A model generated the notes under the pieces. That model did no database searches. It was not told the origin of the DNA and saw nothing but the letters and a program-made list of their open reading frames with translations. Positions 45,557 through 57,769 of a DNA stretch of 64,000 nt are shown here, one piece after another. Source of the stretch: Homalodisca vitripennis (taxonomy: Eukaryota > Arthropoda > Insecta > Hemiptera > Cicadellidae); NCBI RefSeq assembly GCF_021130785.1, contig NC_060207.1, positions 192,098,001 through 192,162,000 on the forward strand, read 5' to 3'. Every line of letters starts with the position of its first letter. Within the stretch, counting starts at the first letter, position 1. The translations under genes and the position numbers were made by a program.

Positions 45557-45858
45557 CTCTCTTTGAATCTGCCATAACGGCGTTGACGACGTCTCGTATC
45601 ATTGATGTCAGAATTGATGTCATCGGGGTGTTCACATCGAGCTAATTAGGCTGAGGAGGGTGGCTGTGAGGAAGAGACGTCACCAAAGAGGACGCAAGTC
45701 TAGCTTCGGGCTGGCGAGGCATATTCCCTCTTGCACAATTTTGAAACCGCACATCGGAGGTAGCACTTATTTCGGTCTGTAGACTTTTTATAATAAAAGT
45801 GACCGTGATACACAGTTGCCTTGAACTTAAGGCCTACAACTTCGAAAGCCATTGCCAT
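45557..45858 (-). pseudogene. FLYWCH/MULE gene, exon A (start codon, FLYWCH finger)
   Basis: ATG at 45858 in good context (AACAATGG). MAMAFEVVGLKFKATV, GHFYYKKSTDRNKCYLRCAV and SKLCKREYAS follow the FLYWCH pattern (GYxYYKK...YWRC...CxAR), with L in place of the usual W. A TAG follows near 45694, then a second stop. After a frame change, MIRDVVNAVMADSKR leads to the donor AGAG then GTAAGT. Confidence 0.7.
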
Positions 45859-46063
45859 TGTTAGCGGACGAAGTACCTTACACGGAAACTGAAGAGCGAG
45901 TGACGGACGAGCTCCTCACGCAGTCACGCAGCGGAATAATGAGGTGATCAAGACCGGCGGAGAGAAAGAGTGGGGATGGAGGGGCCCCTCCTGCCAACTA
46001 CAGATAGCCCTTGTATTGGGATAGTGGAATGGGCAGTCCGCGCGTTCTCGCTCCATACTCCTC

Positions 46064-46298
46064 TGAATTTAATTTAGTTCAGTACCTGGCAAAACTATTA
46101 AAATGTATCACTGTATTTTCAAACCTCTTTCCGTAGTTTAGTACAGCATACATATATTTAAAATACATTTTCAAAGCTGGATGTTGCAGGATGCAGCAAA
46201 AATAAATTGCAGGCAATCAATGTGACAAACCTCTTAAAATGTGCCACTGAGTTTTTACTTTCTACTCTGAATTAAATACCTTTCAGTAATTTGGTACA

Positions 46299-46336
<38 letters not shown>

Positions 46337-46380
46337 CATTTTCAAAGCTGGATGCTGCAGGATGCAGCGCAATTAAATTT
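46064..46380. repeat. diverged tandem duplication with AT microsatellite
   Basis: Two units end in CATTTTCAAAGCTGGATGYT and GCAGGATGCAGC (46165-46200 and 46336-46370). The second contains an AT run at about 46308-46334. Confidence 0.65.
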
Positions 46381-47154
46381 ATTTCATTAAACCTTGATTT
46401 TACAACGTAATTAATGACAGGTAATTAATCTTGTCTACATACAAATAAACCAATACAACGGAGTATCGAAAGACCCAAAAAGACGTAAGGAAGTCTAATG
46501 TAACAAAGTAACCTCGTTACATTCAGTGGCGTAGCTAGAAAACATTCGAGGGTGGATTAAACATCTAGGAGGATTAAAAAGAGCCCTACTCGCAAAATTT
46601 AGAAATTTGTTCGTTTAAAAGTGAATTCTCAATTTAATTGTCCTTTTTTTTAAATTTTCTTAGTCACTCAAATGTGATTGTAAGCATTCATGCTTGCAAA
46701 CATTTAAACTTTTCAAAAGATTCGAGACTTGTGTTCTTAGCATAGTAGTTAAATAATGATCTTCAGGGTCTCCAAAATACAAAATCAACAATTAAGTTGA
46801 GTTTTTTAATTGCATCTTTTGTATTAAAATGTAAACCAATAAAATTGTTTTGTAACATTATATTTGGTTCATTGCATTGTCCAACTGCCTTAATCAAATA
46901 AATATGATTTGTAGGTTACATTACTATTAGTTAGAAATTATTCGGTAATTGCCATGTACTATAGATCAGGTCAGCATTATAATTGCGTGCGCCAGACGAC
47001 ACATGACACATATCAGGCTTGGTCGAAGTTGCATGCACAATTTCAAGTCTATAGCTTATTTTTCATTCTCGATATATCCAACAAACAGACAGAGAGCTAT
47101 TGCTATAAGTTAAGACTTGATCGTAATAATTTGAGGTTATTAAAATATTGTATT

Positions 47155-47617
47155 TATTAATGATGTCACGTGCTATGTTAGGTATTTAAGTCAGGTAATT
47201 GTCATTGATTGTGTCATATTTCTATAATTATGTTTTTGGTTGAATATTTACTCGCAATGTTTACTTCAATAAATTATATAAATTAAAGTAATTGTAATTG
47301 TATCATAAATCTGTATATTCGTAGAATTAGAGATCAGTAGGACTAAATTATTTTCATCATCTGTATTACATAAATATTTCTGCAATATAAGTGTAATATT
47401 TCTTATATAAATATAAGTGTTTAAAATTATTGTAAACCAAACATATAGGTACTCATATATGATCTTAAACTGAATTTGTCAGTTACAGTAACATAATATA
47501 ATTAGGAAAATTTTGTATGTATTAATGATGTCACGTGCTATGTTAGGTATTTAAATCAGGTAGTTGTCATTGATTTTGTCATATTTCTATAATTATGTTT
47601 TTGGATATTTACTCGCA
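47155..47617. repeat. ~100-bp direct repeat pair
   Basis: TATTAATGATGTCACGTGCT through TTTACTCGCAA at 47155-47255 recurs at 47519-47617 with few changes. Confidence 0.85.
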
Positions 47618-48144
47618 AGTTTCTTTTTTAATCCCCTTAGTTTATTACAGCTATTACATAACTCTTATTACAGATTTTGTAGCGTAATTATTCCATTATA
47701 ATATATTGCTTTTGCCCTATTAATTTGAATATATTCCAATAGCACAAAAAATATATTTACCGTCGTTTTAAGCCTATATGCAAAATATGATGAAATTATG
47801 ACATTTTATTCGTTGGGCACCAACTCACATTTTGTAAAGTGTCTTTGGAGTTATAAAGAAAGTTCAATATTAATATAATTATTTCGATATAATTCCTATG
47901 TTTTGCAGATATGTTCGGATATAAAAAAACTCATTAATTCGTAAGATAATAGAAATTAGAACCGTTCCGAACTGAGTTCGCTATCAGCCGCATGTTCAGG
48001 GTTTGTCGGCACTGCTTGGCTGGCTCGGACCAGTCGACGAATTTTCGGGATTTATCGGTACTGCTCGGCTCTGCCCCCACTCTTTCTCTCCGCCGGTCTT
48101 GATCACCCCATTCCCATTCTTCCGCTGCATGAGGAGCTCGTTAG

Positions 48145-49300
48145 AAGGGATGGTTGTTAATAGCAAGGATCAGACGATGTATTTATTTCTGGTGTAAGAT
48201 ATTTCCATTGGCTTTTAGTGGACTTTGCCTTGTTGTCTCTATAAACCAACTATATACGTATATAACTCTCGGAACTTTATTTCGATCGAAAAGTGTTATA
48301 TCAATTCACCGACCGTTATAGCTGGGATATTTTCATTCACAAAGACAAAACTCACAACGAAAATCAACTGCTTGGCTTCCGGCGTGACAGGATATTCAGA
48401 ATTGGGTTGTGCGGGAGAACGCTTTGTTCCTCGTTTAGCTAATAACGCGATCAACCGAGTGTTTATCTATCGGTTATAAGAGCATCAGATAGTGATTTAC
48501 AGTTGAGGACTTTAGCTGTGCGCGTGACCTTGAGTGTGTGGTGATGGGCGGGAGGGGTGGCGGGGTAGCATTATGCGCTGCGTCCCGAAAACATTTTCTG
48601 TGACTCATGGGTAAAACCCTCCTTTCAGGAATCGTATTGGCCCAAATAACTCATCACACTCGCTAAAATCAGTCTGTTTTGTAAAAGTGCTGATTTTGGT
48701 GGAATTAAATAATAAGAGAAATCCAAATAATAGCAATAATAGGACTTATCCTTGTTTTTTCAGTTATTATAGTGTTGTTTAACGTGTTTTTGAAAATAAC
48801 GTATTTGTCAATTTTATCTGCAAATCAAAATCGTGAGTTTAAAGTCGTTAAAGAGATTGTTGCGCCTTCATCTCAGCGGCTAGCACGTAAACGCAACCCG
48901 CCACACAGATAGCGTTTATTTGTTGAGAGGGTAGTATCTGGGCCCTACGAGCACAGCTAAATTCCTCCAACTGTAACTCATCTCAGAACCTCAAACTGTT
49001 TGCAATGAATACTTGCACTGTTTCGTGACATGTGCTCGTTCTGCGATCCGACTCCAGTCGGTTTTTATCATGATTATAGTAAGCTGTTGACGAAGTCTAT
49101 CACCGTAAATAGAGTCTTGATCGGTGCTAATAAAATCTGGTTTGGATGTCTCATAAGATTTCCAAATGAGATTTGCATTTGAAAACAAATTATTTTAGGT
49201 ATTTCACTACATAAACCAAAATTGAAACTTTTATTAAATTGTATATCAATTTTAATCAACATTGATTCATACTAATCTTAATCTCTAAATAATATTCTCT
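48145..49300. other. no gene seen
   Basis: Mixed composition with no recognised domain. Small open frames at 48003-48479 appear incidental. Confidence 0.35.
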
Positions 49301-49309
49301 GTGCTGTTG

Positions 49310-49515
49310 CAGTTTGTAATAACCAAAAACATAGAGGAAACGCGGTATCTGTTTAAGCTTTAAGCTTTCTCCATATTAACACATCACTATCCAAAAAGTA
49401 AAGACAGTAAAAATAATTCTTATTCAGTAATTGTTGCATGTCTCTTGAAGAACGACATTCAAAAAATTGAGAGTTTTACGTTAATAATTAAATGCGTAAT
49501 TAGTTCTCTTAACAC
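49310..49515. repeat. dispersed repeat, related to 28110-28280
   Basis: Shares TAATAACCAAAAACA, GAAGAACGACATTC and TTAATAATTAAATGCGTAAT with the copy at 28.1 kb. Confidence 0.6.
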
Positions 49516-49519
49516 CTAT

Positions 49520-50890
49520 AAAATCAGTTATTTATTAGGCATTACTTTCAGAAATAACTTTGGAAACACTGCAATATACTATATCTATTGGATGTGAATA
49601 CTGATTTTGATTTTTACTAATTAGACTTATGTTTATATTATATAAATCAGGCAATATTTATAATTGACAGTCTACTTGTGAGTGAGGGTGCAGGTCAAGC
49701 GAGGTATAGTCACAAGACTGAATTCTAAACACGCTGTACCCGGCCCGCCACTGTGTTTACATTATGTCATAATAATGCAGCGTACCTGCATTACACCTCC
49801 TGTGTGTTAAAAAAAAAAAAATAAAAATTAAAAAATTTGTTTTCACATGAACCAAACCGCGATATGTTTTAATTAGGAATGCATGCTTGTATAAAATATC
49901 ATTTTTAGTTCAAGAAAAAGTTGGTTGTTCAGAAACTGAACAGCTATACATTTTAAGAAACAACATTTAAAACTACGTATTTGTTTCTAATCGTGGTTAT
50001 AAAAGAAAGTATTGTCCTGGAATTGTATTTATTACTGGTTTCTTTCGTGACGACCAATAAAATATTTCGTAAAAACATACAACTGTATGAATAATAATAT
50101 ACTTATTTACCAATGATATATTACTTACTGTTAATTATTTCATTTTTACAGCACAGGTACTAAAGGTCCGATTTATTTGGCGTTTGGATATTATTTATTA
50201 GTAAATCACACAGATCTCAACTACTAATGCATATCGTGGAAAACTTTAAAATAACAAAAATTACATTATATCATTTGTAAAGATATTCCTAGAGCGATAA
50301 GTGTGCAGCTGGGCGGATGTGCAGTGTCGCCTATGTTCTAATTTTATGTGAAACGGATCTAGTGCAAGAAAGCCACACATATTATAAAATTTTACATTAT
50401 GTTTCCGGGTAGCAGTCAAACAGCTCTTATTGAAATCGTTCTAAACTTAATGTGGAATCGTAGAACGCTATGTTTTAGCAATATGTTTAGTAGTAAATTA
50501 TTAAATAGTTTAATAATTACGGCTTAACAAATACGTTCAATAAATTATTAAGTGAAATATACCTTTTCCTGAACTAAGCCTGAGTCACTGTTGTTGATAT
50601 TTGTAAGTAATATTTATATCACCGTCAGCCAACGAGATAAACGAGAACACAAGTCACTGTTTTCAACAAAATAATCCGTCTTCATAACAGTTTCACAACC
50701 TATTCTATTATTAGGGCCTCTCCTTAACAAATTAAAGAAAATTACGTTGTGTACTTATAAAATTTAAATTGGCTCTCGGCATCAAGACTGTACATTATGG
50801 TTAAGTTACATGACGGATAGTGGCCTAACTTTAGCTCCTAATATATATTTTTCCAAAACTCTTATTAACAGCGTAGACAAATTTCATGTT
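49520..50890. other. AT-rich stretch, no gene seen
   Basis: Only an A-run near 49810 stands out. Confidence 0.4.
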
Positions 50891-50899
50891 CATAGCTCA

Positions 50900-51385
50900 A
50901 ATCACTATCAAAATATCACCATGATTTATTTCAAGTTAGTGGTTTTGATAAAGCTCAGCCAAATCCTATAGAGAAATATGACATCTTAGAAATCTATATT
51001 GTCTATATAGAAACAAACAGATACAACAGAAAATATTTCGGCTTACTCAGAATATTCTCAAACATTTTAATAAAAAGGTTTGGGAAAACGTAACGAAAAT
51101 CTTGTGTATTGCGTTTTGTATTTACAAATTGATTTATTCTCCGATTTTCTCGTTGTTATCATGATTTCCATTAAGACAAATGTAACATTCGCAAACGCTC
51201 AGCCAAATTTCATGAAGTGACATGCAACATCATTGAACTCGATTTTGTCTACAATGTAGAAATAAATGTTTATGCTAAATTTATAGGTTTATTTAAAATT
51301 GTTTCAGTTTTTAGAGTGACAGGTTTCTAAATGCTTTGAGGCAAAAATGACTACTATAAACGGCACAATTCACACTTCATCGGCA
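50900..51385. repeat. dispersed repeat copies
   Basis: AAGCTCAGCCAAATCC and AACGCTCAGCCAAATTTCAT, then GAAGTGACATGCAACATCAT, match the blocks in the GFM2 intron (6545-6600). Confidence 0.55.
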
Positions 51386-51387
51386 GT

Positions 51388-52430
51388 ATGACATCTTCAC
51401 TTAATCCTAAAAGTCACATTGACATTATTAGCCGTAGGGCAAATTCAGCTCTTGGATTTATTATTAGGGTATCCAGAGATGGGTTTTACCCTGTAGCGCT
51501 TGGAACACTCTATGTACAATTAGTTCGCCCCATATTAGAATATTGTTCACCAGTGTGGTCGCCATATCAGATAGGCCATATTGATTCCATTGAGAGCATA
51601 CAGAGGAAGTTTCTTCGAGTTCTAGGAATGAAACTTGGCTTTCATTATGCGGAGGTTCCTTTGGATGACATCAGCCATCAGTTTGGTCTTCAATCTCTGA
51701 GCACCAGGCGGGAGATCAATGATTTACTTCTTCTCCGAAAGATTATTACATCTTCAGTGGATTCCCCTGATCTACTTGGGAGAATAGATTTTCGCTGCTC
51801 AAGATTGGCCAGAACAAATGATATGTTTGAGAAGAAATATTGTCAGACTCTGTATTCTTACCACAGCTCAGTGCCACGTCTTCACCGCCTGAGAAATAGC
51901 TTACCAGATCACATTGATTTCTTTACTATGTCTGAGGTAACTTTTAAAAAGGAACTCTCCAAGTTTTATTTTTGAATGGTGATCTGTTTATTCTGGAATA
52001 TGTAGAGTATAGACATATTTCGAACTTGCCTGTTGTTTAGAACCATTTCTGTATATATTTATAATATAATAATAAGGTTTCTTAATACTTGTAATGATTT
52101 AGCACAAGTTGTACGTCTTTTTAATTATTTATTAAAATCAATTGCATGGTCTGTTAATTAATTTGTGTTTTGTCTATAAGAGTGTATCTTATGTATTTAA
52201 TAGTAATAAGGGCGGAGGTAACCTGATATAAACATGAATATTAGTGCCTGTTGTAATGTTTCCAGCTACGGATATTATAACTGCAGGTTGTCTGTGTATT
52301 ATATACTAGAACTATACATAGAATTAGATGCCTGTATTGTTAGCCATCTAAATCCAAACTGTAAATTTATCATGTAATGTAAAAATGGTGTTAACCGTAT
52401 ACAATAAATAAATTCGTTATATTTGTATTG
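51388..52430 (+). mobile_element. LINE 3' end with open C-terminal frame
   Basis: 5'-truncated. A 195-codon frame at 51388-51975 encodes the C-terminal part of a CR1/Jockey-type ORF2: ANSALGFIIRVSRDGFYPVA, LVRPILEYCSPVWSPYQIGH, IESIQRKFLRVLG, then LHRLRNSLPDHIDFF and a stop. The 3' UTR runs to AATAAATAAATTC near 52410. No frameshift in the retained part, so it looks younger than the other LINE pieces. Confidence 0.75.
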
Positions 52431-53009
52431 CACCATCCATGAATAAAACAAGGTTCAATGTTTTAAATGTTGTTGGATGCTTATTATAGTTTTCATACTG
52501 ACTCCTGAACCTTAAACTAGTGAATTTTTGCAAAAAGGAAAAACACATAATAACTTTGAATACATTATTGTTTAAAAAAAAAATAGATAATTGTAAACGA
52601 TATATCTTATGACTGGCTTCTTATCATTTTAAAAATACTTCAAAATCCTAAACCTGGCAATACATTAAAAATCATATAACGCTAATTTATTTTACAGTTA
52701 GTTTTTGTACATATAAAAAGATTAAAGGGATTGGGTTGTTGGAACTCGTAGAGCGCAAAATATGAAGGAGTATTAAAGAGCTGGGTATATCGAGCTGATA
52801 CACCCAAGAAAACAGAACATACGTTGGTACCGGAAAACGAATAGACAAGGAGTAGTGTAATGCGGAGGAGGGCAACCTGGCGACTTGGTTCGTGGGATCA
52901 TCGGGCGACACCACCGAGCGCCATTGTAGAAACAGATAACTAGGGCTCCATAGCTACAACGTGGATCAAATTGAATTATTGGGCCCAAAACAAAATTTCA
53001 TCAATATAC

Positions 53010-53440
53010 AGATTCTACTCCCATTATTAAATTCCTAGATTTGTAAGTTCGAACCACGCTCCGCCAGGCCCAAAGCTTCCTCCAAGTTGCTCCCCTCAAA
53101 CAACAAAGCCGTGCCGTCGGCATAAAAGAACGCCCGGTTCCCGACTAAATTGACTTTATCTAGGTTATTTACAAAAATGAGAAACATGAGATGGCCTCAC
53201 ATACTTCCCTGCAAAACCCCATAATCAGATTTCATTTTAGAACTATTCTGGTAAAATATCCTAACTGGATAGCGATCATTTAGGCGCTTTGCAACCATTT
53301 CAGAGCAGTTTTTTTTAAAATTTTTAATCAATGAAGCTGTAATATTATCAATGCCGGGAGGCGAGCTGTCCTTCATACCCGTAACAACACGGCCTCAGGA
53401 AAACTTTCCTTTTTAATTTATTTAAATACTTTACCGTCTT
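53010..53440 (-). pseudogene. LINE reverse-transcriptase fragment
   Basis: Minus strand. MKDSSPPGIDNITASLIKN (the SPGxDxIxxxxLK block), then GVLQGSM, a stop, LMFLIFVNNLDKVNLVGNRA and FFYADGTALLFEGSNLEEAL. These are the PQGSVLGPLLFLIYxNDL and YADDTAL motifs, with stop and D-to-G changes. No EN or C-terminal part is attached. Confidence 0.75.
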
Positions 53441-53444
53441 TGCC

Positions 53445-54990
53445 AGATGTCATTGTACTGACAGAAGTTTGATACACGATTGTGAAATAAGTTTGTTTTT
53501 AATTAGTGGGTATAACCAGTATGCAAACTGTAATGACAGCTACAGATCAGGTGGAGTGATTGTTTATGTGAGTGAGGTGCAATTCTACAAAGAGACAAAA
53601 TGATTCATAAATCTTTGTCCTTTATTTTTACAGAACATAGGACGCTGAATAAAATGTAGGTAAACTTCAATGTTAACCAATATGTAATAAAAAATAAATA
53701 TCTTTCTTAGATGAGAAAATAAACAAAGAACGGAAGAAATCTTGTTCATACGGCTAGAAACCTATTCTTGAACCGGTCTAGCCCGGAAGAGGCAATAACA
53801 AACATTGCTAAAACGAGTACGGTTTCCTGCTCTCCTGATACTCCGGTTCGATCTACGAGTTACTGAACACATTAGACGAACGATCAATCTAATCGCGATA
53901 GTTGGCTTGGCAGATATGGGGACGGTTTTCGGACTTGTGATTGATTGATTTACTAAGGATACTTTTATTAATTATTAATGTGAGTAATTAATTTTTTTTC
54001 AATATCTAGAAGTTTTATATTAGGCTATAATAATACTGAAACTGATACAGTAACACGTCTAAATAGTCTTTCGATGGAGCAAGCACTAATAGTAAATAAA
54101 CTATTTCTGAAGTAAATAAACTCGATTGGTTGTTTACCTTCAAAACCATTGTTTTCAAATTAAAGGGATAGGGCGTAAAGTATTTGTTATGCTAGCTAGC
54201 TAGACGCTTGCCACTGCTCAAACTAGCACAGTTGAATCGCAATATGGCATAGTAAGTATGTAGAAGAATTAAACAACCGTCAAAAAGCAGAAGGTTTGAA
54301 AGTAACAATCTTTCAGATAGCCTAAGTATTTATTTTATAGAAGCCGAATAATAAACGTAAAATTAGCAGTAAAAGCGCTGACTGATGTGGTTGCTGACGC
54401 ACTAGGTTTTTTATTAAGCAAAAACTATCCACTATTTATTTATTTGTTGGTTGTCAACCAACAATCAGTTTTATTAAGTCAAAGATCGATTTTGGCTAAT
54501 TCATGCAATTAAATTAGTTCGATTTTTGTATAATCTTTTTATTATAAACATTGTCATAGCAACTATAACATTAATACGAATCACCTTTATTAGCATGTCA
54601 GAAGTTTGCTGGACAAACATTTAGTGAATATCAACACAACAATTTTACTTAGAAGATATTCGTGAGGCAAATCTCATTTAAAGTAATAAATAAGTGTACT
54701 ATTGTACAAAGTTGTATGCAACTCTTCTGATGTGTTTGTGTTAAATATAATTAATAGCCTACACGTTTGTACTTGTATTAGCCAAATTGGAAATAATGAC
54801 CTAAATTCCAATATTTGTGGCTCTCATATGATTCTTATATTATTATATTGGGTTGCACCTGGGTTGCACAGTGTTGCACTTTTTGCACTCTCGTAATTCT
54901 TAATATTTACAAATATATATCTAAGTAACTCAGGCCCTAATGTTGCCAGTCCACAGCTCAAAACTACTAAATCATAAATTAACTAAATTG
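53445..54990. other. no gene seen
   Basis: AT-rich; no piggyBac N-terminal coding sequence was recognised here, although it might be expected inside the right terminus. Confidence 0.4.
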
Positions 54991-55081
54991 AATTCAATAT
55001 AATTCAAATTTTGCATCACTGTGCAACTACGTAAATTTTGAGGTGATGCAATAAGTACATCATTGTGCTGAAAAGAGTTAA

Positions 55082-57140
55082 GTTGCGATCATTTTATGGA
55101 ATGTTTATGTGCGAGGACTGTCATGCTAAATCACCCGCTGATGTTCTCCCTTTATTTCCGAGTAGGCAACTATTATGGATGTTGATCCAGTAATAATCAG
55201 AGCTGAATTTGAAGACTACCTTTCCCTTTCGAACCCCGCTTTTACCCCACTCGACTGTTCTATCTGGCGTCTAGGGATTTTCCGGTATGGATAACCACTC
55301 CTGTTTCCTTCACGATCCTTCCATCGTCAAAAATAAACTTCAAACAAAGAGTAACCACTCTTATCGAACTTAAATGTTACAGGGGAGTGAAGGATGTGAC
55401 ATGGAAGAGTAACTACTTTACAGCAGTGTAACACCCAACTAGTCTCAACTTGTTGTAGATTCTCCTCTCCACCCTCCAGTTGAATGTTAAACTGTTGTAA
55501 ACTAGTTGCTCTTTCCACATCACATCCCTCACGTTGATTTTTTGCCGTAATACTGTTTAACATTCAACTGGTCTTAACTTGTTTTAAGCTCTCCTCTCCA
55601 CCCTCCAGTTGGATTACTAAATACATTAAAGTTTATGTGCGTGGACTATCATGCTTAATCACCCGCTGATGTTCTCCCTTTATTTCCGAGTAGGCAACTA
55701 TTATGCATGTTGATCCAGTAATAATCAGAGCTGAATTCGAAGACTATCTTTCCATTTCGAACCCCGCTTTTACTCCACTCGACTGTTCTATCCGGCATCT
55801 AAGGATTTTCCGGTATGGATAACCACTCCTGTTTCCTTCACGATCCTTCCATCGTAAAAATAAACTTCAAACAAAGAGTAACCACTCCTATCGAACTTAA
55901 ATGTTACAGGAGAATGAAGGATGTGACATGGAAGAGTAACTACTTTACAGCAGTGTAACATCCAACTAATCTCAACTTGTTTGTGGATTCTCTTCTCCAC
56001 CCTCCAGTTGAGACCAGTTGAATGTTAAACTGCTGTAAAGTAGTTGCTCTTCCACATCACATCCGTCACTTCCTCTAGTTGACTTTTACTTTTAATACTG
56101 TTTATTCTGTGTTGCTCTATCTAACGTACTAGTAGTCCAACTGAGGGTGGAGAGGAGATCTCAAAACAAGTTAAGACCAGTTGAATGTTAAACAGTATTA
56201 CAGCAAAAAATCAACTAGAGAGAGTGAGGGATGTGATGTGGAAGAGCAACTACTTTACAGCAGTTTAGCGATCAACTAGTCTCAACTTGTTGTGGGATCT
56301 CCACTCCACCCTCCAGCTGGACTACTCCCTGAGGTCAGATCAACAAACTACGGCTCAACTTCGCACTTTCCTGAATTAGAATTTATAGCAGTGACCGACT
56401 AACTTCAACCATTTCCATTTGCAGGTCCACTTCTGTCATGTTTCTAAGAATTTATCTGTTTTCAGCTTTGCACATAATCCTAAGTGAAACTACATACTCA
56501 GACCCGCTTTGGTACATTCCATGTTAGTGGTAACTTTGATAATACATGGAGTGTTATCACGTATATGGAGATAATTAATTTGAATCCAGTTGGTTGATTG
56601 TTTTCAAAACGAAGCTTTAGAAGTTTAATGAAATTAATTAAAGTTACATTGATGTATACCGTAATTATTTTGAGAAATATGAGTGGTGTGAGAAGTATCG
56701 GGCTCCACACGGTGAAAGAAAGAATTTAAAATGTTTCGACTCTATATGTAAATATGTAACACGTTTTAAAATACCTTAATGATCGTGAATAAATGTTTGC
56801 TATGTCAAAATGACATAACGATCTAAGTAGTGGTTGCATAATTGTGTTGTGCAATTTATTATTATAATTTATTACTATTTAGGTCTTAGTGGTAAACATA
56901 AATAGCTGTAAAGAGAAATTTGAAAATTTAAGTTATTACTACTTTAATGTCAAATTTCAGGAAATTTTCAAAATTTATTATTTTGAAAATGAGGAGAAGA
57001 TAAGTGTGGATAAAGTTTTCTCAAACTATATAGTATGAAGTGAGACATCAAAAAGTTTTTGTGATTTACCATGGAAACAGTAAGTTGAAATTGAATAATT
57101 ATGTAAAAAAAGTTTCGTAGAAACATCCATGAATGAAATC
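55082..57140 (+). repeat. large repeat unit, copy 2, second part
   Basis: Continues copy 1 from 17704 (AGTTGCGATCATTTTATG). It contains a ~525-bp tandem duplication not present in copy 1 (55105-55629 and 55630 onward; both start GTTTATGTGCGWGGACT) and the same nested palindromes. Confidence 0.85.
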
Positions 57141-57144
57141 GTCG

Positions 57145-57765
57145 ATATTGGTACGTACATGAGTAGCTTTCACTTAAGGTTGTGCAAGATCACCATCGTT
57201 TCCTGTTTGCTCATCTCTCTCAATTCTCCTGAACCCTAGATCTGGCAGGTTCTAAAGTAGCAGGATAATATTTCATGTTTTGCATGCTTTCTTTTAGAAA
57301 TTCACACAACAAATAGTTTTATACTCAATACGTTAAGTAATTGGTATTGCTGTCCTCAAAATATGTTGCTGTCAGTTATATGTTAATTGTATGAGGTTAA
57401 ACATACAAATATAACATGTATAACTGTTTAAAAAGTAAACAAAAACTTCAAGTGTGGCAAAACAATGTGAGATAGCAAAGTGTTACTAAAATTGGTTTTT
57501 AGAACGTTAAAAATAAAACACGAATAAACACTTAGATAAAACCACGCTCCTGGTCTTAAAGATAGCGTTCATCTTCCTGGAACTGAACACAATTATAGCG
57601 GGTTCGAGCGGTCTTATCTCGCAGATACGACTGTTGAGTCACAACAGTTTTACGTGAAATTACAAATTTCTGAATAAATTGAGGTAAGCAAATTGTTCTG
57701 TTTCAATCTGTGAAAGTAACAGTTTATCTCAAACAGCTTTTTAAAACTTGTACGTGAAATTCTTT
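57145..57765. other. no gene seen
   Basis: No recognised feature. Confidence 0.35.
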
Positions 57766-57769
57766 CAGG

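Larger units (their letters stand above)
35586..45858 (-). pseudogene. FLYWCH zinc finger/MULE transposase gene, six exons, decayed
   Basis: A multi-exon gene on the minus strand encoding a FLYWCH zinc finger, a MULE (Mutator-like) transposase domain and a basic, arginine-rich tail. Exons: A 45858-45557, B 42321-41974, C 41322-41122, D 40612-40396, E 39275-39150, F 36052-35586. All introns have GT/AG ends. Phases agree at B/C (0), C/D (0), D/E (1) and E/F (1); exon A ends so that its last G completes a codon with exon B. The DDE residues can be placed: D in HLDSTSKVVP (B), D in FTCDVENAVTRAL (C), and E in RTNNDMESYHRKL (E), with CWFH in exon C. Damage: stops and a frameshift in A, one indel in B, TAG at 41271-41269 in C, and TAA at 36002-36000 in F. 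It could be a transposon gene or a former host gene; terminal repeats of a MULE were not found. Confidence 0.82.
45908..48140. repeat. inverted repeat pair upstream of the MULE gene
   Basis: CGAGCTCCTCAYGCAG and GGTGATCAAGACCGGCGGAG plus AGAAAGAGTGGGG at 45908-45975 recur in reverse complement at 48075-48140. The left arm lies directly upstream of the MULE gene start codon. The 2.1 kb between hold no recognised gene. Confidence 0.75.
21940..55077. mobile_element. 33-kb TTAA-flanked insertion with piggyBac-like ends
   Basis: TTAA occurs at 21936-21939 and 55078-55081. Joining the outer sequences at one TTAA restores the order seen in copy 1 at 17703 (CTTTAAGTTGCGATCATTTT). The left end begins CTCTGTGCAGCACAG and the right end, read inward on the other strand, CTCTTTTCAGCACAATGATG: 12 of the first 14 bases agree. 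Both ends carry subterminal GTGATGCAATA / CATCA-TGTGCA motifs (22048-22118; 55007-55070). TTAA target duplication is the hallmark of piggyBac, and piggyBac transposase fragments lie just inside the left end. The interior is far larger than a normal piggyBac and holds many other elements. Confidence 0.6.
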
